From JANOGU01 sp964499865 (GTDB lineage Bacteria > Pseudomonadota > Alphaproteobacteria > Rhodobacterales > Rhodobacteraceae), in contig CAZCPY010000013.1 in assembly GCA_964499865.1 (NCBI GenBank), forward strand, positions 1 to 36,339: a stretch of 36,339 nucleotides of DNA. Reading direction: 5' to 3'. A program made the position numbers and the translations under genes. The notes beneath the pieces were generated by a model. The model saw nothing but the letters and a program-made list of their open reading frames with translations. It was not told the origin of the DNA and did not search any database. Positions 1 through 8,059 of this stretch are shown in pieces (the first letter of the stretch is position 1; every line of letters starts with the position of its first letter).

Positions 1-1
1 C

Positions 2-1510
2 GATGCCGATCTCGACAGCGCGGTCGAGGGGCTGGTCGATGCGATCTGGTTCAACCAGGGCCAGGTCTGCTGTGCTGGCTCGCGCCTGCTGGTGCAGGAG
101 GGCGTGGCCGACCGTTTCCACGCAAGGCTGAAGCGCCGGATGGACGGGCTGCGGCTGGGCGATCCGCTGGACAAGTGCATCGACGTGGGCGCGGTGGTCG
201 ATCCGGTGCAGCTTGCCGCCATCCGCGGCATGGTCGAGGCCTCCGAGGGCGAGGTCTACCACGCCGCCTGCGCGGTGCCCGGGGGCTGCTTCTATCCGCC
301 CACGCTGATCACCGGCCTCAGTGCCGCCAGCCGCCTGATGCAGGAGGAAATCTTCGGCCCGGTGCTGGTCTCGATGACCTTCCGCACGCCGGAAGAGGCG
401 GTCAGCCTGGCCAACAACACCCGCTATGGCCTGGCGGCGAGCGTCTGGACCGAGAACGTCAACCTCGCGCTGGACGTGGCGCCCAAGCTGCGCGCGGGGG
501 TGGTCTGGGTGAATGCCACGAACCTGTTCGACGCGGCGGCGGGGTTCGGCGGGGTGCGCGAAAGCGGCTTCGGGCGCGAAGGCGGATGGGAGGGGCTGCT
601 GGCCTACCTGCGGCCTGCCGGGACGGCGAAGGCGCTGAAGCCTGTCGCGCCGGTTCCGGCACCCCGGGACCCGGTGGCCGAGGGGCTGGACCGCACCGCG
701 AAACTCTACATCGGCGGCAAGCAGGCGCGGCCCGATGGCGGCTATTCGCGCGCCGTCTGGTCGCCGAAGGGTCGGCTTCTGGGCCATGCCGGGATCGGCA
801 ACCGCAAGGACATCCGCAACGCGGTCGAGGCGGCGCAGGCGGCCAGGGGCTGGGCGAAGGCCACCGCCTGGAACCGGGCGCAGGTGCTGTATTTCCTGGC
901 CGAGAACCTGTCCGCCCGCGCCGCGGAATTCGCGGGCCGCCTGCGCGACATGACCGGGCGGCCGGGCGAAGGTGAGGTCGAGGCCGCGATCCGCCGCCTG
1001 TTCACCTATGCCGCCTGGGCCGACAAGTTCGACGGCGCCGCCAAGGCGGTGCCGATCCGCGGCGTGGCGCTGGCGATGAACGAACCCGTGGGCGTGATCG
1101 GCATGATCTGCCCCGACGAGGCGCCGCTGTTGGGCCTCGTGTCGCTGGTGGCGCCTGCGGTTGCCATGGGCAACACCTGCGTCGTGGTCCCGTCGGACCC
1201 CTTCCCGCTGGCGGCGACCGACCTTTATCAGGTCTTCGACACCTCGGACCTGCCCGCCGGCGTGGTCAACATCGTGACCGGCGCGCATGGGGACCTGGCG
1301 AAGCCCCTGGCGTCGCACATGGATGTCGATGCGGTCTGGTGCTTTGGCGCCGCCGCCCTGTCGGCGGTGGTGGAGCGCGAGGCGGCAGGCAACGTCAAGC
1401 GGACCTGGGTCAACCACGGCCGCGCGACCGACTGGGCGACCGCCGAGGGCCGCCCCTTCCTGCGGCAGGCGACCGAGGTCAAGACGGTCTGGGTGCCCTA
1501 CGGCGCGTAG
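2..1510 (+). CDS. ALDH16-type two-domain aldehyde dehydrogenase, 5' partial
   Basis: The frame is open from the first bases of the window, so the N-terminus lies outside; 502 residues are visible. The motif FNQGQVCCAGSRLL near visible residues 17-30 is the nucleophile segment of NAD(P)-dependent aldehyde dehydrogenases, with the catalytic Cys at visible residue 23. EEIFGPVL and the glycine-rich GFGGVRESGFGREGG follow, which complete a first ALDH domain. From about residue 230 a second ALDH-like domain starts again (LYIGGKQARPDGGY, then SPKGRLLGHAG), but it is shortened and has no matching Cys motif before the stop. One active and one decayed ALDH unit in a single chain is the layout of the ALDH16 family. 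An N-terminal start at 92 would remove the catalytic Cys and is not credible. The substrate cannot be read from the sequence. Confidence 0.87.
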   Translation, partial: DADLDSAVEGLVDAIWFNQGQVCCAGSRLLVQEGVADRFHARLKRRMDGLRLGDPLDKCIDVGAVVDPVQLAAIRGMVEASEGEVYHAACAVPGGCFYPPTLITGLSAASRLMQEEIFGPVLVSMTFRTPEEAVSLANNTRYGLAASVWTENVNLALDVAPKLRAGVVWVNATNLFDAAAGFGGVRESGFGREGGWEGLLAYLRPAGTAKALKPVAPVPAPRDPVAEGLDRTAKLYIGGKQARPDGGYSRAVWSPKGRLLGHAGIGNRKDIRNAVEAAQAARGWAKATAWNRAQVLYFLAENLSARAAEFAGRLRDMTGRPGEGEVEAAIRRLFTYAAWADKFDGAAKAVPIRGVALAMNEPVGVIGMICPDEAPLLGLVSLVAPAVAMGNTCVVVPSDPFPLAATDLYQVFDTSDLPAGVVNIVTGAHGDLAKPLASHMDVDAVWCFGAAALSAVVEREAAGNVKRTWVNHGRATDWATAEGRPFLRQATEVKTVWVPYGA

Positions 1511-1517
1511 GGCGCAG

Positions 1518-1535
1518 GGCGGGGTTTACCCCGCC
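1518..1535. terminator. Bidirectional hairpin terminator between convergent genes
   Basis: GGCGGGG, loop TTTA, CCCCGCC form a 7-bp GC-only stem in the 26-bp space between the ends of the aldehyde dehydrogenase (+) and rppH (-). Its position suits termination in both directions. There is no long T run. Confidence 0.55.
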
Positions 1536-1536
1536 G

Positions 1537-2010
1537 TCACGCCAGATGCCCGCGGAAGGCCGCGATCACCTGCGCATAGACGTCACGCTTGAACGGCACG
1601 ATCTGCGCCAGCAGGTCGTCGGCCCGCATCCAGCGCCAGGCGCCGAATTCGGGGTGTTCGGTGTCGATGCGGATGGCGGCGTCGGGGGCATCCAGGCGGA
1701 ACAGGAACCACTTCTGTTTCTGCCCGCGGTACCGGCCGCCCCAGACGCGGCCCAGCAGGTCGGGCGGCAGGTCGTAGGTGACCCAGCCTTTCGTGCGGTC
1801 CAGCAGCGTCACCGCATCGGCGGTGACGCCGGTTTCCTCCCGCAGCTCGCGCAGTGCGGCGGCCCTGGGCCTTTCGCCGTCGTCGATGCCGCCCTGCGGC
1901 ATCTGGAACGCCGGCAGGTCGCTGTCCAGGCGCTGGCCCGCGAAGAGAAGGCCGTCGCGGTTCATCAGCGCCACGCCCGCGCAGGGGCGGTAGGGAAGCG
2001 CCTGCGGCAT
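1537..2010 (-). CDS. rppH: RNA pyrophosphohydrolase (Nudix) RppH
   Basis: 157 residues. RppH removes pyrophosphate from the 5' triphosphate end of transcripts, which starts RNase E-dependent decay. The N-terminus MPQALPYRPCAGVALMN and the GWVTYDLPP and QKWFLF stretches match the RppH/Ap4A-hydrolase branch of Nudix proteins. The Nudix box is complete (GGIDDGERPRAAALRELREE, then TG), with the metal-binding RELREE. I chose the ATG at 2010; an in-frame TTG at 2034 would add eight residues that do not look like the family. It is the last gene of the gpmI-envC-ctpA-rppH group, a usual order in Rhodobacteraceae, though a 93-bp gap with a GC-rich hairpin separates it from ctpA. Confidence 0.93.
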   Translation of the reverse strand: MPQALPYRPCAGVALMNRDGLLFAGQRLDSDLPAFQMPQGGIDDGERPRAAALRELREETGVTADAVTLLDRTKGWVTYDLPPDLLGRVWGGRYRGQKQKWFLFRLDAPDAAIRIDTEHPEFGAWRWMRADDLLAQIVPFKRDVYAQVIAAFRGHLA

Positions 2011-2029
2011 TTCAGGCGCGCCGCCCGGG

Positions 2030-2100
2030 GGCAAGCGCCCGCCTCGCCCCTTCCCTCCGCACGAGGGGCGGGGAAGGCGCCCGCCGGTCGGAGGCCGCCC
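2030..2100. repeat. Diverged copy of GC-rich hairpin repeat
   Basis: On the minus strand this gap reads as a diverged version of the window's REP-like element: a C-rich arm, CCCCTCGTG in the middle, a G-rich arm, then a GGCGGGCGC end. It lies between ctpA and rppH and could weaken read-through into rppH. The match is partial. Confidence 0.45.
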
Positions 2101-2103
2101 GGG

Positions 2104-3474
2104 TCACGGCGTGGCGGCCGGGTCGGTCTGGTCGTTCAGCGACATCACCGACAGGCCCTTGATGATGTCCACCGCATAGGCGAGCTGGTAGTCTTCTTCC
2201 CGCAGCTTGGCGGTTTCCTCGGCGCGGGCGGCGTCCGCCTCGTACTGGGCGCGTTCGTCCTCGGTCATCGAATCGTTGGCCAGCGCCCCGCGCAGGCCGG
2301 CCTCGGACCGGGTACCGACGGCCGATGCCGGTTCCTGGGCCGCCGCGCCTTCGGCCGCCGGCGGCTTGACCGGCTGGGCCACGATGATGTCGGGCGCCAC
2401 GCCAAGCGCCTGGATCGACCGGCCCGAGGGCGTGTAGTAGCGCGCCGTCGTCAGCCGCATGGCGCCGTCGCCGCGCAGCGGGATGACGGTCTGCACCGAT
2501 CCCTTGCCGAAGCTCTTCTGCCCCACGACGATCGCCCGGCGGTGGTCCTGCAGCGCCCCCGCGACGATTTCGGATGCCGAGGCGGAGCCTTCGTTGATCA
2601 GCACGACCAGCGGTTTGCCCGCGATCAGGTCGCCGGGGGTGGCGGTAAAGCGTTCGCCGTCCGCCGCCTGCCGCCCGCGGGTCGAGACGATCTCGCCCTT
2701 GTCGAGGAAGGCGTCGGAGACCTCGATGGCCTGCGTCAGCAGGCCGCCGGGGTTGTTGCGCAGGTCGACGACGACGCCCGCAACCTTGTCCATGCCGCCC
2801 AGGGCATCGACCGCCTTCTTCAGCTCTGCCTCCAGCCCCGGATAGGTCTGGTCGTTGAAGGTGGTGATGCGCAGCACGACGGTGTCGCCGACGGTGCGGC
2901 CGCGCACGGCCACAAGCTTGATCGTGTCGCGGATGATCGAGACGTCGAAGGGTTCGTCCACCCCCGCGCGCACGATGGTGACGATGATTTCCGACCCTAC
3001 CGGCCCGCGCATCTTTTCGACCGCCTGGTCTAGGTTCAGGCCCAGCACCGATTCGCCGTCGACATAGGTGATGAAGTCGCCCGCCATGATGCCCGCCGCC
3101 GCCGCGGGCGTGCCGTCCATCGGCGACACGACCTTGATGAAGCCGTCTTCCTGCGTGACCTCGATCCCGAGGCCGCCGAATTCGCCGCGCGTCTGCACGC
3201 GCATGTCGTTGAAGTCTTTTGCCGGCAGATAGGACGAATGCGGGTCAAGCGAGGTCAGCATGCCGTTGATCGCGGCCTCGATCAGGTCCTTGGTCTCGAC
3301 CTCCTCGACATATTGCGCGCGGATGCGTTCGAAGATGTCGCCGAACAGGTCCAGCTGTTCGTAGACGGTGCTGTCCTGTTGCGCTTCCTGCGCGATCAGG
3401 GGCCCGGCGACCTGCGTCGTCAGCACGGCACCGGCGACGGTTCCGCACAGGGCGGCCAGCACGAATTTCCTCAT
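2104..3474 (-). CDS. ctpA: S41 carboxyl-terminal processing protease (CtpA)
   Basis: 456 residues from the ATG at 3474. It begins with a signal peptide (MRKFVLAALCGTVAGAVL, likely cut near the following AQEAQ) and so acts in the periplasm. Next come an N-terminal helical part, a PDZ domain (GEFGGLGIEVTQEDGFIKVV) and the S41 protease core. The catalytic Ser is in EGSASASEIVAGAL and the Lys in GQKSFGKGSVQT, the Ser-Lys dyad of the family. The Glu/Ala-rich C-terminal tail is typical of alphaproteobacterial members. GGGAGA stands 9 bases before 3474; a second ATG at 3483 overlaps the envC stop but leaves no room for a ribosome site. Such proteases trim or degrade periplasmic proteins, often peptidoglycan hydrolases, which fits the adjacent envC-like gene. 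Confidence 0.92.
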   Translation of the reverse strand: MRKFVLAALCGTVAGAVLTTQVAGPLIAQEAQQDSTVYEQLDLFGDIFERIRAQYVEEVETKDLIEAAINGMLTSLDPHSSYLPAKDFNDMRVQTRGEFGGLGIEVTQEDGFIKVVSPMDGTPAAAAGIMAGDFITYVDGESVLGLNLDQAVEKMRGPVGSEIIVTIVRAGVDEPFDVSIIRDTIKLVAVRGRTVGDTVVLRITTFNDQTYPGLEAELKKAVDALGGMDKVAGVVVDLRNNPGGLLTQAIEVSDAFLDKGEIVSTRGRQAADGERFTATPGDLIAGKPLVVLINEGSASASEIVAGALQDHRRAIVVGQKSFGKGSVQTVIPLRGDGAMRLTTARYYTPSGRSIQALGVAPDIIVAQPVKPPAAEGAAAQEPASAVGTRSEAGLRGALANDSMTEDERAQYEADAARAEETAKLREEDYQLAYAVDIIKGLSVMSLNDQTDPAATP

Positions 3475-3479
3475 CGCGA

Positions 3480-4592
3480 TCATTCTCCCGTTGCCGTGAA
3501 CCAGGGGGCGGGGTCCACCGGCTCTGCGCCCTGCCTGAATTCGATATAGAGCGTTTCGCTGTCGCGGACGCCAGACCCCTCGTCGGCCGTGGCCAGGAAC
3601 TCGCCCGCGCCGGGAAGGGTTCCGCCCATCAGCCCCAGAGGCGCGCCCTGCGCCACCACCTCGCCAACCTCGCCATACAGCGTGCCGAACCCGGCCAACA
3701 CCACCAGATAGCCGCTGCCGGGCTCGAGGATCATCACGTTTCCGTAGTCGCCGAGGGGCCCGCGAAAGCGGATCGTGGCGGCCCAGGGCGCGGTGACCAG
3801 CGCGCCCGGGCGGGTGGCGAGCGTCAGGCCGGGGCGGGCGACGCCGCGGGGGTCGGCCTCGCCCGCCCGCCGCAGCACGGTGCCGCGCACCGGCAGGGGC
3901 AGGCGGCCCCCCTGCGCGGCGAAGTCGCCCGCGGGGTCGGGCTCGGGCACCAGGCCGGTCGCGAGGTCGGCGATGGTTCTGGCGGATGCGGCCACGGCGG
4001 CCATCGCCGCGGCGTCGGCCTCGAAGCGCAGCGGCAGGTCGGTGCGGTCGGAAATCGCCTGGCTCAGCGCCGCGCGGGCCGCCTGGGCGGCGGCCAGCGC
4101 GGCGGTCACGGTGCCTGCGGCGTCCGTCTGCACGCGGCGCAGGGCGGCGAGCTCTTCCAGTTCGTTGCGCAGCTTTTCCGCCTCGGCCTGAAGGCCCGGG
4201 GTCACGTCGGCGAGGATCATCGCCGCCCGCACCGTGCCCACGGGGCCCTGCGGATGCAGCAGAAGCCGGGGCCCGGGCTCTGGGTCAAGCTGCGCCAGCA
4301 CGCCCAGCAGCTGCGCGATGCGGGCGCGTTCGGCCTCGAACTGCACGGTCAGCGCGTTCTCGCGCAGGCGCGCCTGCCGCAGGCTGTCGCGCAGGGCGGC
4401 GAGCGCCGCCTCCTCGGCCTGGATCAGCGCGGTCAGCGCGGCCACGCGGTCGCGTGCGCCCTCGGCCGCTGGCAGGCCGGCAACGGCCGTCTCCAGCGCC
4501 GCCGCAGCGGCCGCGGCATCGGCCACGGCGTCCTGCGCGCGGGCGGAAGCCGCAGCGGACAGCACGACCGCCAGGACAAGGACGCGGATCAC
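3480..4592 (-). CDS. EnvC-like murein hydrolase activator (degenerate LytM/M23)
   Basis: 370 residues, GTG start at 4592 overlapping the gpmI stop (GTGA). A signal peptide (VIRVLVLAVVLSAAASARAQ) is followed by a long Ala/Glu/Leu-rich coiled coil (about residues 25-215) and a C-terminal LytM/M23 fold (LVTAPWAATIRFRGPLGDYG, later LYGEVGEVVAQGAPLGLMGG). The zinc-binding His and Asp of active M23 endopeptidases are absent: the usual HxGxD site reads RPGLTLATRPGA, and the later His position lies in VVLAGFG. This is the pattern of EnvC-type proteins, which activate amidases during septum splitting and do not cut peptidoglycan themselves. It lies between gpmI and ctpA with overlapping or nearly overlapping ends, so it is co-translated with them. 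Confidence 0.85.
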   Translation of the reverse strand: MIRVLVLAVVLSAAASARAQDAVADAAAAAAALETAVAGLPAAEGARDRVAALTALIQAEEAALAALRDSLRQARLRENALTVQFEAERARIAQLLGVLAQLDPEPGPRLLLHPQGPVGTVRAAMILADVTPGLQAEAEKLRNELEELAALRRVQTDAAGTVTAALAAAQAARAALSQAISDRTDLPLRFEADAAAMAAVAASARTIADLATGLVPEPDPAGDFAAQGGRLPLPVRGTVLRRAGEADPRGVARPGLTLATRPGALVTAPWAATIRFRGPLGDYGNVMILEPGSGYLVVLAGFGTLYGEVGEVVAQGAPLGLMGGTLPGAGEFLATADEGSGVRDSETLYIEFRQGAEPVDPAPWFTATGE

Positions 4593-6121
4593 CGCAGGAT
4601 CAGGCTCTGCCCGGTCATTTCGGGCGGTTGCGGCAGGCGCATCAGCTGCAGCAGCGTGGGCGCAAGGTCCGACAGCCGCCCGTCGCGCAGCCGCACGCCC
4701 GGCGGCCCGCCGACCAGGATCACCGGCACGGGGCTGAGCGTATGCGCCGTATGCGGACCGCCGGTCACCGGATCGACCATCACGTCGCAATTGCCGTGGT
4801 CGGCGGTCACGATCATCGTCCCGCCCGCGCGGTCCAGCGCCTGAAGCGCCCGGCCAAGGCCGCGATCCACCGCCTGACAGGCCAGGATCGCTGCGGGCAA
4901 TGACCCGGTATGCCCCACCATGTCGGGGTTTGCGTAGTTGACCACGATCAGGTCGAAGCCCCCGTTTTCCTTGGCCCCGATGGCTTGCACCAGCCGGTCG
5001 GACACCTCGTCGGCGCTCATCTCGGGCTGCAGGTCGTAGGTCGCGACCTTGGGCGAGGGGGCCATGTAGCGGTCCTCGCCGGGGAACGGCACCTCGCGGC
5101 CGCCGTTCAGGAAGAAGGTGACATGCGGATACTTCTCGGTCTCGGCCAGGCGGAACTGGCGAAGTCCCTGCGCCGCCACCCATTCGCCGAGGGTGTTGCG
5201 GATGTCCTGCTTGGGGTAGGCGGTGGTCATGAAGGCGTTGTGGGCGCTGGAATAATCCACCATCCCCAGCATCGCGGCAAAGGCCGGGCGCGGGCCGGTG
5301 TCAAAGCCCGCGAAGTCGGGCGCCCCCAGTGCCGACAGGATTTCCCGCGCGCGGTCGGCGCGGAAGTTCAGGCAGAAGATGCCGTCGCCGTCCCGCATGC
5401 CGGCATAGTCGCCGATCACCGTGGGGGCGATGAACTCGTCGGTCTCGCCCCGCGCGGTGGCCAGCGCCACGGCGGCGGAAGGGTCCTGCGCGGCCAGGCC
5501 CTTGCCCTCGGCCATCGCGCGCCAGGCGCGCTCGACCCTTTCCCAGCGGTTGTCGCGGTCCATCGCCCAGTAGCGGCCGGTCACCGTGGCCACGCGGGCG
5601 CCGTCGGGCAGACCCGCCAGCAGCGCGGCGACGAACCCGGCCGCCGAGGTCGGCGCCACGTCGCGGCCATCCGTGATCGCGTGCAGGACCACCGGGACGC
5701 CCTGCGCGGTGACCGCTCGGGCTGCCGCCAGCAGATGCGAAATGTGCCCGTGCACCCCGCCGTCCGACACCACGCCCAGCAAATGCGCGACCCCGCCCGA
5801 GGCGCGCAGCCGCGCGCAGAAGTCCAGCAGGGCGGCGTTCCGCGCGAATGCCCCGGTCTCGATGGCCAGGTCGATGGCGCCCAGATCCATCGCCACCACG
5901 CGGCCCGCACCGATGTTGGTGTGCCCCACCTCGGAATTGCCCATCTGCCCGGAGGGCAGGCCCGCATCCGGCCCGAAGGTCGTCAGCGTCGCATGCGGGC
6001 AGGTCATCCACAGGCGGTTGAAGTTCGGCACATCGGCCTGCGCGGGCGCGCTGACCGCGGGGTCGGGGCCGATGCCCCAGCCGTCGAGGATGCACAGCAC
6101 CACCGGTCCGCCTGCCGCCAC
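4589..6121 (-). CDS. gpmI: 2,3-bisphosphoglycerate-independent phosphoglycerate mutase
   Basis: About 510 residues. It interconverts 3- and 2-phosphoglycerate using two Mn ions and a phosphoserine. Visible landmarks: LCILDGWGIG at the N-terminus (metal Asp), MGNSEVGHTNIGAGRVV with the catalytic Ser, SDGGVHGHISHL, ITDGRDVAPTS, a central RADRAREI segment, and TADHGNCDVM with GPHTAHTLSPVP near the C-terminus. The length is normal. The start is uncertain: GTG at 6121 has GGAGGG just upstream and puts the core close to the N-terminus, while a TTG at 6136 would add five residues. It heads the operon with envC and ctpA. Confidence 0.94.
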   Translation of the reverse strand: MAAGGPVVLCILDGWGIGPDPAVSAPAQADVPNFNRLWMTCPHATLTTFGPDAGLPSGQMGNSEVGHTNIGAGRVVAMDLGAIDLAIETGAFARNAALLDFCARLRASGGVAHLLGVVSDGGVHGHISHLLAAARAVTAQGVPVVLHAITDGRDVAPTSAAGFVAALLAGLPDGARVATVTGRYWAMDRDNRWERVERAWRAMAEGKGLAAQDPSAAVALATARGETDEFIAPTVIGDYAGMRDGDGIFCLNFRADRAREILSALGAPDFAGFDTGPRPAFAAMLGMVDYSSAHNAFMTTAYPKQDIRNTLGEWVAAQGLRQFRLAETEKYPHVTFFLNGGREVPFPGEDRYMAPSPKVATYDLQPEMSADEVSDRLVQAIGAKENGGFDLIVVNYANPDMVGHTGSLPAAILACQAVDRGLGRALQALDRAGGTMIVTADHGNCDVMVDPVTGGPHTAHTLSPVPVILVGGPPGVRLRDGRLSDLAPTLLQLMRLPQPPEMTGQSLILR

Positions 6122-6514
6122 GACGCCCTCCGCCAAATGCTTCGGCCCCCGTCATAGCGGGGGCCGGGCACCGCGGAAAGGACGGATTGCTGATGCGAAG
6201 GCCCCCCGGGAATCGGGTGCGGAGACAGCCGCAATCCTCGCGGGGTTCAAGCATGCGCGTCCGCCCGATTCGTTGAGCACTCTGCGCAGTGAGGCTTTCC
6301 GGCTCGCGCGACCGAGCAATCTGCGACCCCAAGACCACCACAAACTGAGCATATAAAAGTGATCTATGGCCATCATGAGGTAGTAAAAGCCGACGCTAAC
6401 GAAAAATGCTCACTCTGATAAGCTCAACATAGGTAGTTGTTGGTTATAAGTGATCGATACATATGGATGGGGTGGCCTGCGTTGAAATGGCCCTGCTGAT
6501 CAAAGGAGACAGCC
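6122..6514. other. Intergenic region between gpmI and the XRE gene
   Basis: About 390 bases with no ORF I can support. The gpmI-proximal part is GC-rich and contains a hairpin at 6143-6166. The part from about 6340 to 6470 is clearly AT-richer than the rest of the window. It holds AAGTGATC twice in direct orientation (6357-6364 and 6448-6455, 91 bases apart) and a short inverted repeat CAACA...TGTTG (6425-6442). These may be operator sites of the downstream HTH protein. AAAGGAGA at 6503-6510 is a strong ribosome site for the ATG at 6515. Confidence 0.6.
6143..6166. repeat. GC-rich hairpin upstream of gpmI
   Basis: CGGCCCCCG, loop TCATAG, CGGGGGCCG form a perfect 9-bp stem 22 bases upstream of the gpmI GTG. 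It marks the border between the GC-rich core sequence and the AT-richer stretch. It may be a dispersed palindrome or a leader structure; no second copy is seen in the window. Confidence 0.5.
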
Positions 6515-7426
6515 ATGCCGAAAGTGCACGAAGTCCTGAACGCGATGATCCGCGAGCAGGGGACCAATACCTCCCGGCTTGCCAAGCAGACCAAGATGTC
6601 GCGGAACACGGTTGCCCGCGCGCTTGCCGGGCAGCCGTCTCGCAAAAGCACTATCGAAGATCTGGCTCGTGCCCTCGGCACGACGCGAATGCAGATCGAG
6701 GCGCGCGCGGCCGGTCCGGAACCGATGGATGACGCCACGCGGACGGAACGCCTGCGCCGCCTCGGCCTGGTCCGGATCTCTCCCGCACTTCCGTCCCAGG
6801 TCTGGGTCAACTACCAGATCGTGTCGCAGCGCTATGGCGTGCCCATCCAGACCCTTCTCGATGCCGCGCCCGTCATCTTTGCGCTGGTCGCCGAGCATTC
6901 ACTGGCGCGGCGCCGGGCGCGGGTGGATGCGATTGCTGAGGCACTTGAGGCGCTTGGCCCTTACAGCGCACGGAGTCTGGAGCACCTGAACGATTTCCGG
7001 GGCGGGCGCCGCCGCATCGAGGAAGCACTCGGTGCCGAGCAGACCTCCATCGCGCGTCGCAACCTCGACGGCATCCACGCCAATCCCGACGAAGACGACG
7101 AAGTGCCGACGCTGTTTGCCGACTACCTTAACCAGATGGCCGAAGAGGCCGGGGCAGCGGAGCACTTCGATTTCGATGGGGCTGTAAACACGATGTTCGG
7201 CTATTGCCCTGTTTTCGAGGACGATTGGCAGGGCGTCACGGGAAGCGACGCGCGGGCTGCCTTCGCCCTCCATCGCCGCTACGTGATGCTGCGCGATGTT
7301 CCCGACGAGCTTGCCTGGACAGCCGACGAACCCGCGGAACGGCGGGATGCGCGTATGGCGTTTCTGGCCGCGAGGGTGCCGGATGAGACTTGGGCCGAAC
7401 ATCTCGCTGAATTGGAGGCGATCTGA
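6515..7426 (+). CDS. XRE-like helix-turn-helix protein with long C-terminal domain
   Basis: 303 residues, ATG with a strong AAAGGAGA site. Residues about 5-62 form a Cro/C1-type helix-turn-helix (TSRLAKQTKMSRNTVARALA, then STIEDLARALG). The other 240 residues include a hydrophobic segment IFALVAEHSLARRRARVD (about 125-145) and an acidic part with PTLFADYLNQMAEEAG. I recognise this C-terminal arrangement from unannotated proteobacterial proteins but know no function for it. No membrane segment is convincing. The stop overlaps the start of the next small gene (ATGA), so the two are translated together. The pair sits in a DNA patch with an AT-rich leader, inserted between core genes, which suggests transfer. 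Likely a DNA-binding regulator of its own operon; an antitoxin-like role is possible. Confidence 0.8.
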   Translation: MPKVHEVLNAMIREQGTNTSRLAKQTKMSRNTVARALAGQPSRKSTIEDLARALGTTRMQIEARAAGPEPMDDATRTERLRRLGLVRISPALPSQVWVNYQIVSQRYGVPIQTLLDAAPVIFALVAEHSLARRRARVDAIAEALEALGPYSARSLEHLNDFRGGRRRIEEALGAEQTSIARRNLDGIHANPDEDDEVPTLFADYLNQMAEEAGAAEHFDFDGAVNTMFGYCPVFEDDWQGVTGSDARAAFALHRRYVMLRDVPDELAWTADEPAERRDARMAFLAARVPDETWAEHLAELEAI

Positions 7427-7623
7427 TGCGCAAGCACATCCGCGAGTGCCAGTCGATTTGTGAGGCTGCCGGGCTCACCATCGTGTCAGTCGACTCCCGG
7501 CGTCGGCACCTTCATGTCTACTGTGCGGAGGGCGATGTCGTGTTTCCCAAGACCCCGAGCGACTTCCTGTGGCGTCACAATGCTCTGAATTCTGCGCGCC
7601 GGGTGGCGTTCCGCTCCCAGTAA
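7426..7623 (+). CDS. HicA-like small protein, translationally coupled to the XRE gene
   Basis: 65 residues, starting at the ATG that overlaps the preceding stop. The pattern is a helix (CQSICEAAGL), a strand (TIVSVDS), then RRRHLHVYC with His28 and His30, then VVFPKTPSD and a basic C-terminal helix (WRHNALNSARRVAF). This order resembles the double-stranded-RNA-binding-like fold of HicA mRNA interferases, where a His after a Gly/Ser turn is catalytic, followed by a strand ending in a Pro-containing loop and a closing helix. The GSHH-type motif itself is not present, so toxicity is not certain. Upstream is an HTH protein, as in many regulator-toxin pairs, but the regulator is far larger than HicB. 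Alternative: a small RNA- or DNA-binding accessory protein. Confidence 0.7.
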   Translation: MRKHIRECQSICEAAGLTIVSVDSRRRHLHVYCAEGDVVFPKTPSDFLWRHNALNSARRVAFRSQ

Positions 7624-7630
7624 ATGACGA

Positions 7631-7660
7631 CGCGCCGTCCATCCATAGATGGCGGCGCGC
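7631..7660. terminator. Strong hairpin between the XRE/HicA-like pair and rplT
   Basis: CGCGCCGTCCATC, loop CATA, GATGGCGGCGCGC pair over 12 bp with one bulged T (7638). It begins 7 bases after the stop of the small gene and lies 19 bases from the end of rplT on the other strand, so it can serve both convergent units. Confidence 0.75.
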
Positions 7661-7678
7661 CTTACACCTTCCATTGTC

Positions 7679-8047
7679 TCAGGCCGCGGCGGTCGCCGCA
7701 CGGGCCTTTTCGGCGATGGCGTTGAATGCCGCGGGCTCGTGGATGGCGAGGTCGGACAGCACCTTGCGGTCGACCTCGATCCCGGCCTTCATCAGGCCGT
7801 TGATGAAGCGCGAATAGGTCAGCGCGGGGTCGAACAGCCGCACCGCGGCGTTGATCCGCTGGATCCACAGCGCGCGGAAGTTGCGCTTGCGCACCTTGCG
7901 GTCACGGGTCGCGTACTGGTTGGCCTTGTCGACCGCCTGGGTGGCGGTGCGGAAGTTGGTGGACCGGGCGGCATAGTAGCCGGACGCGGCCTTGATCACC
8001 TTGCGGTGGCGGGCGTGCGTGACCTTGCCGGATTTGACGCGGGACAT
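7679..8047 (-). CDS. rplT: 50S ribosomal protein L20
   Basis: 122 residues. The N-terminus MSRVKSGKVTHARHRKVIK, the AATRDRK-type basic part (YATRDRKVRKRNFRALWIQR) and INAAVRLFDPALTYSRFING are the standard L20 sequence. L20 binds 23S rRNA early in large-subunit assembly. It follows rpmI by 12 bases on the same strand, the normal rpmI-rplT pair. infC, which precedes them in many bacteria, is not upstream here. The C-terminal AEKARAATAAA is an alphaproteobacterial-style extension. Confidence 0.98.
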   Translation of the reverse strand: MSRVKSGKVTHARHRKVIKAASGYYAARSTNFRTATQAVDKANQYATRDRKVRKRNFRALWIQRINAAVRLFDPALTYSRFINGLMKAGIEVDRKVLSDLAIHEPAAFNAIAEKARAATAAA

Positions 8048-8059
8048 GGGCCTGGCTCC

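Noticed and set aside
1339..3033. 564-residue plus-strand ORF
   Set aside because: Covers rppH and ctpA on the opposite strand; no recognisable domain.
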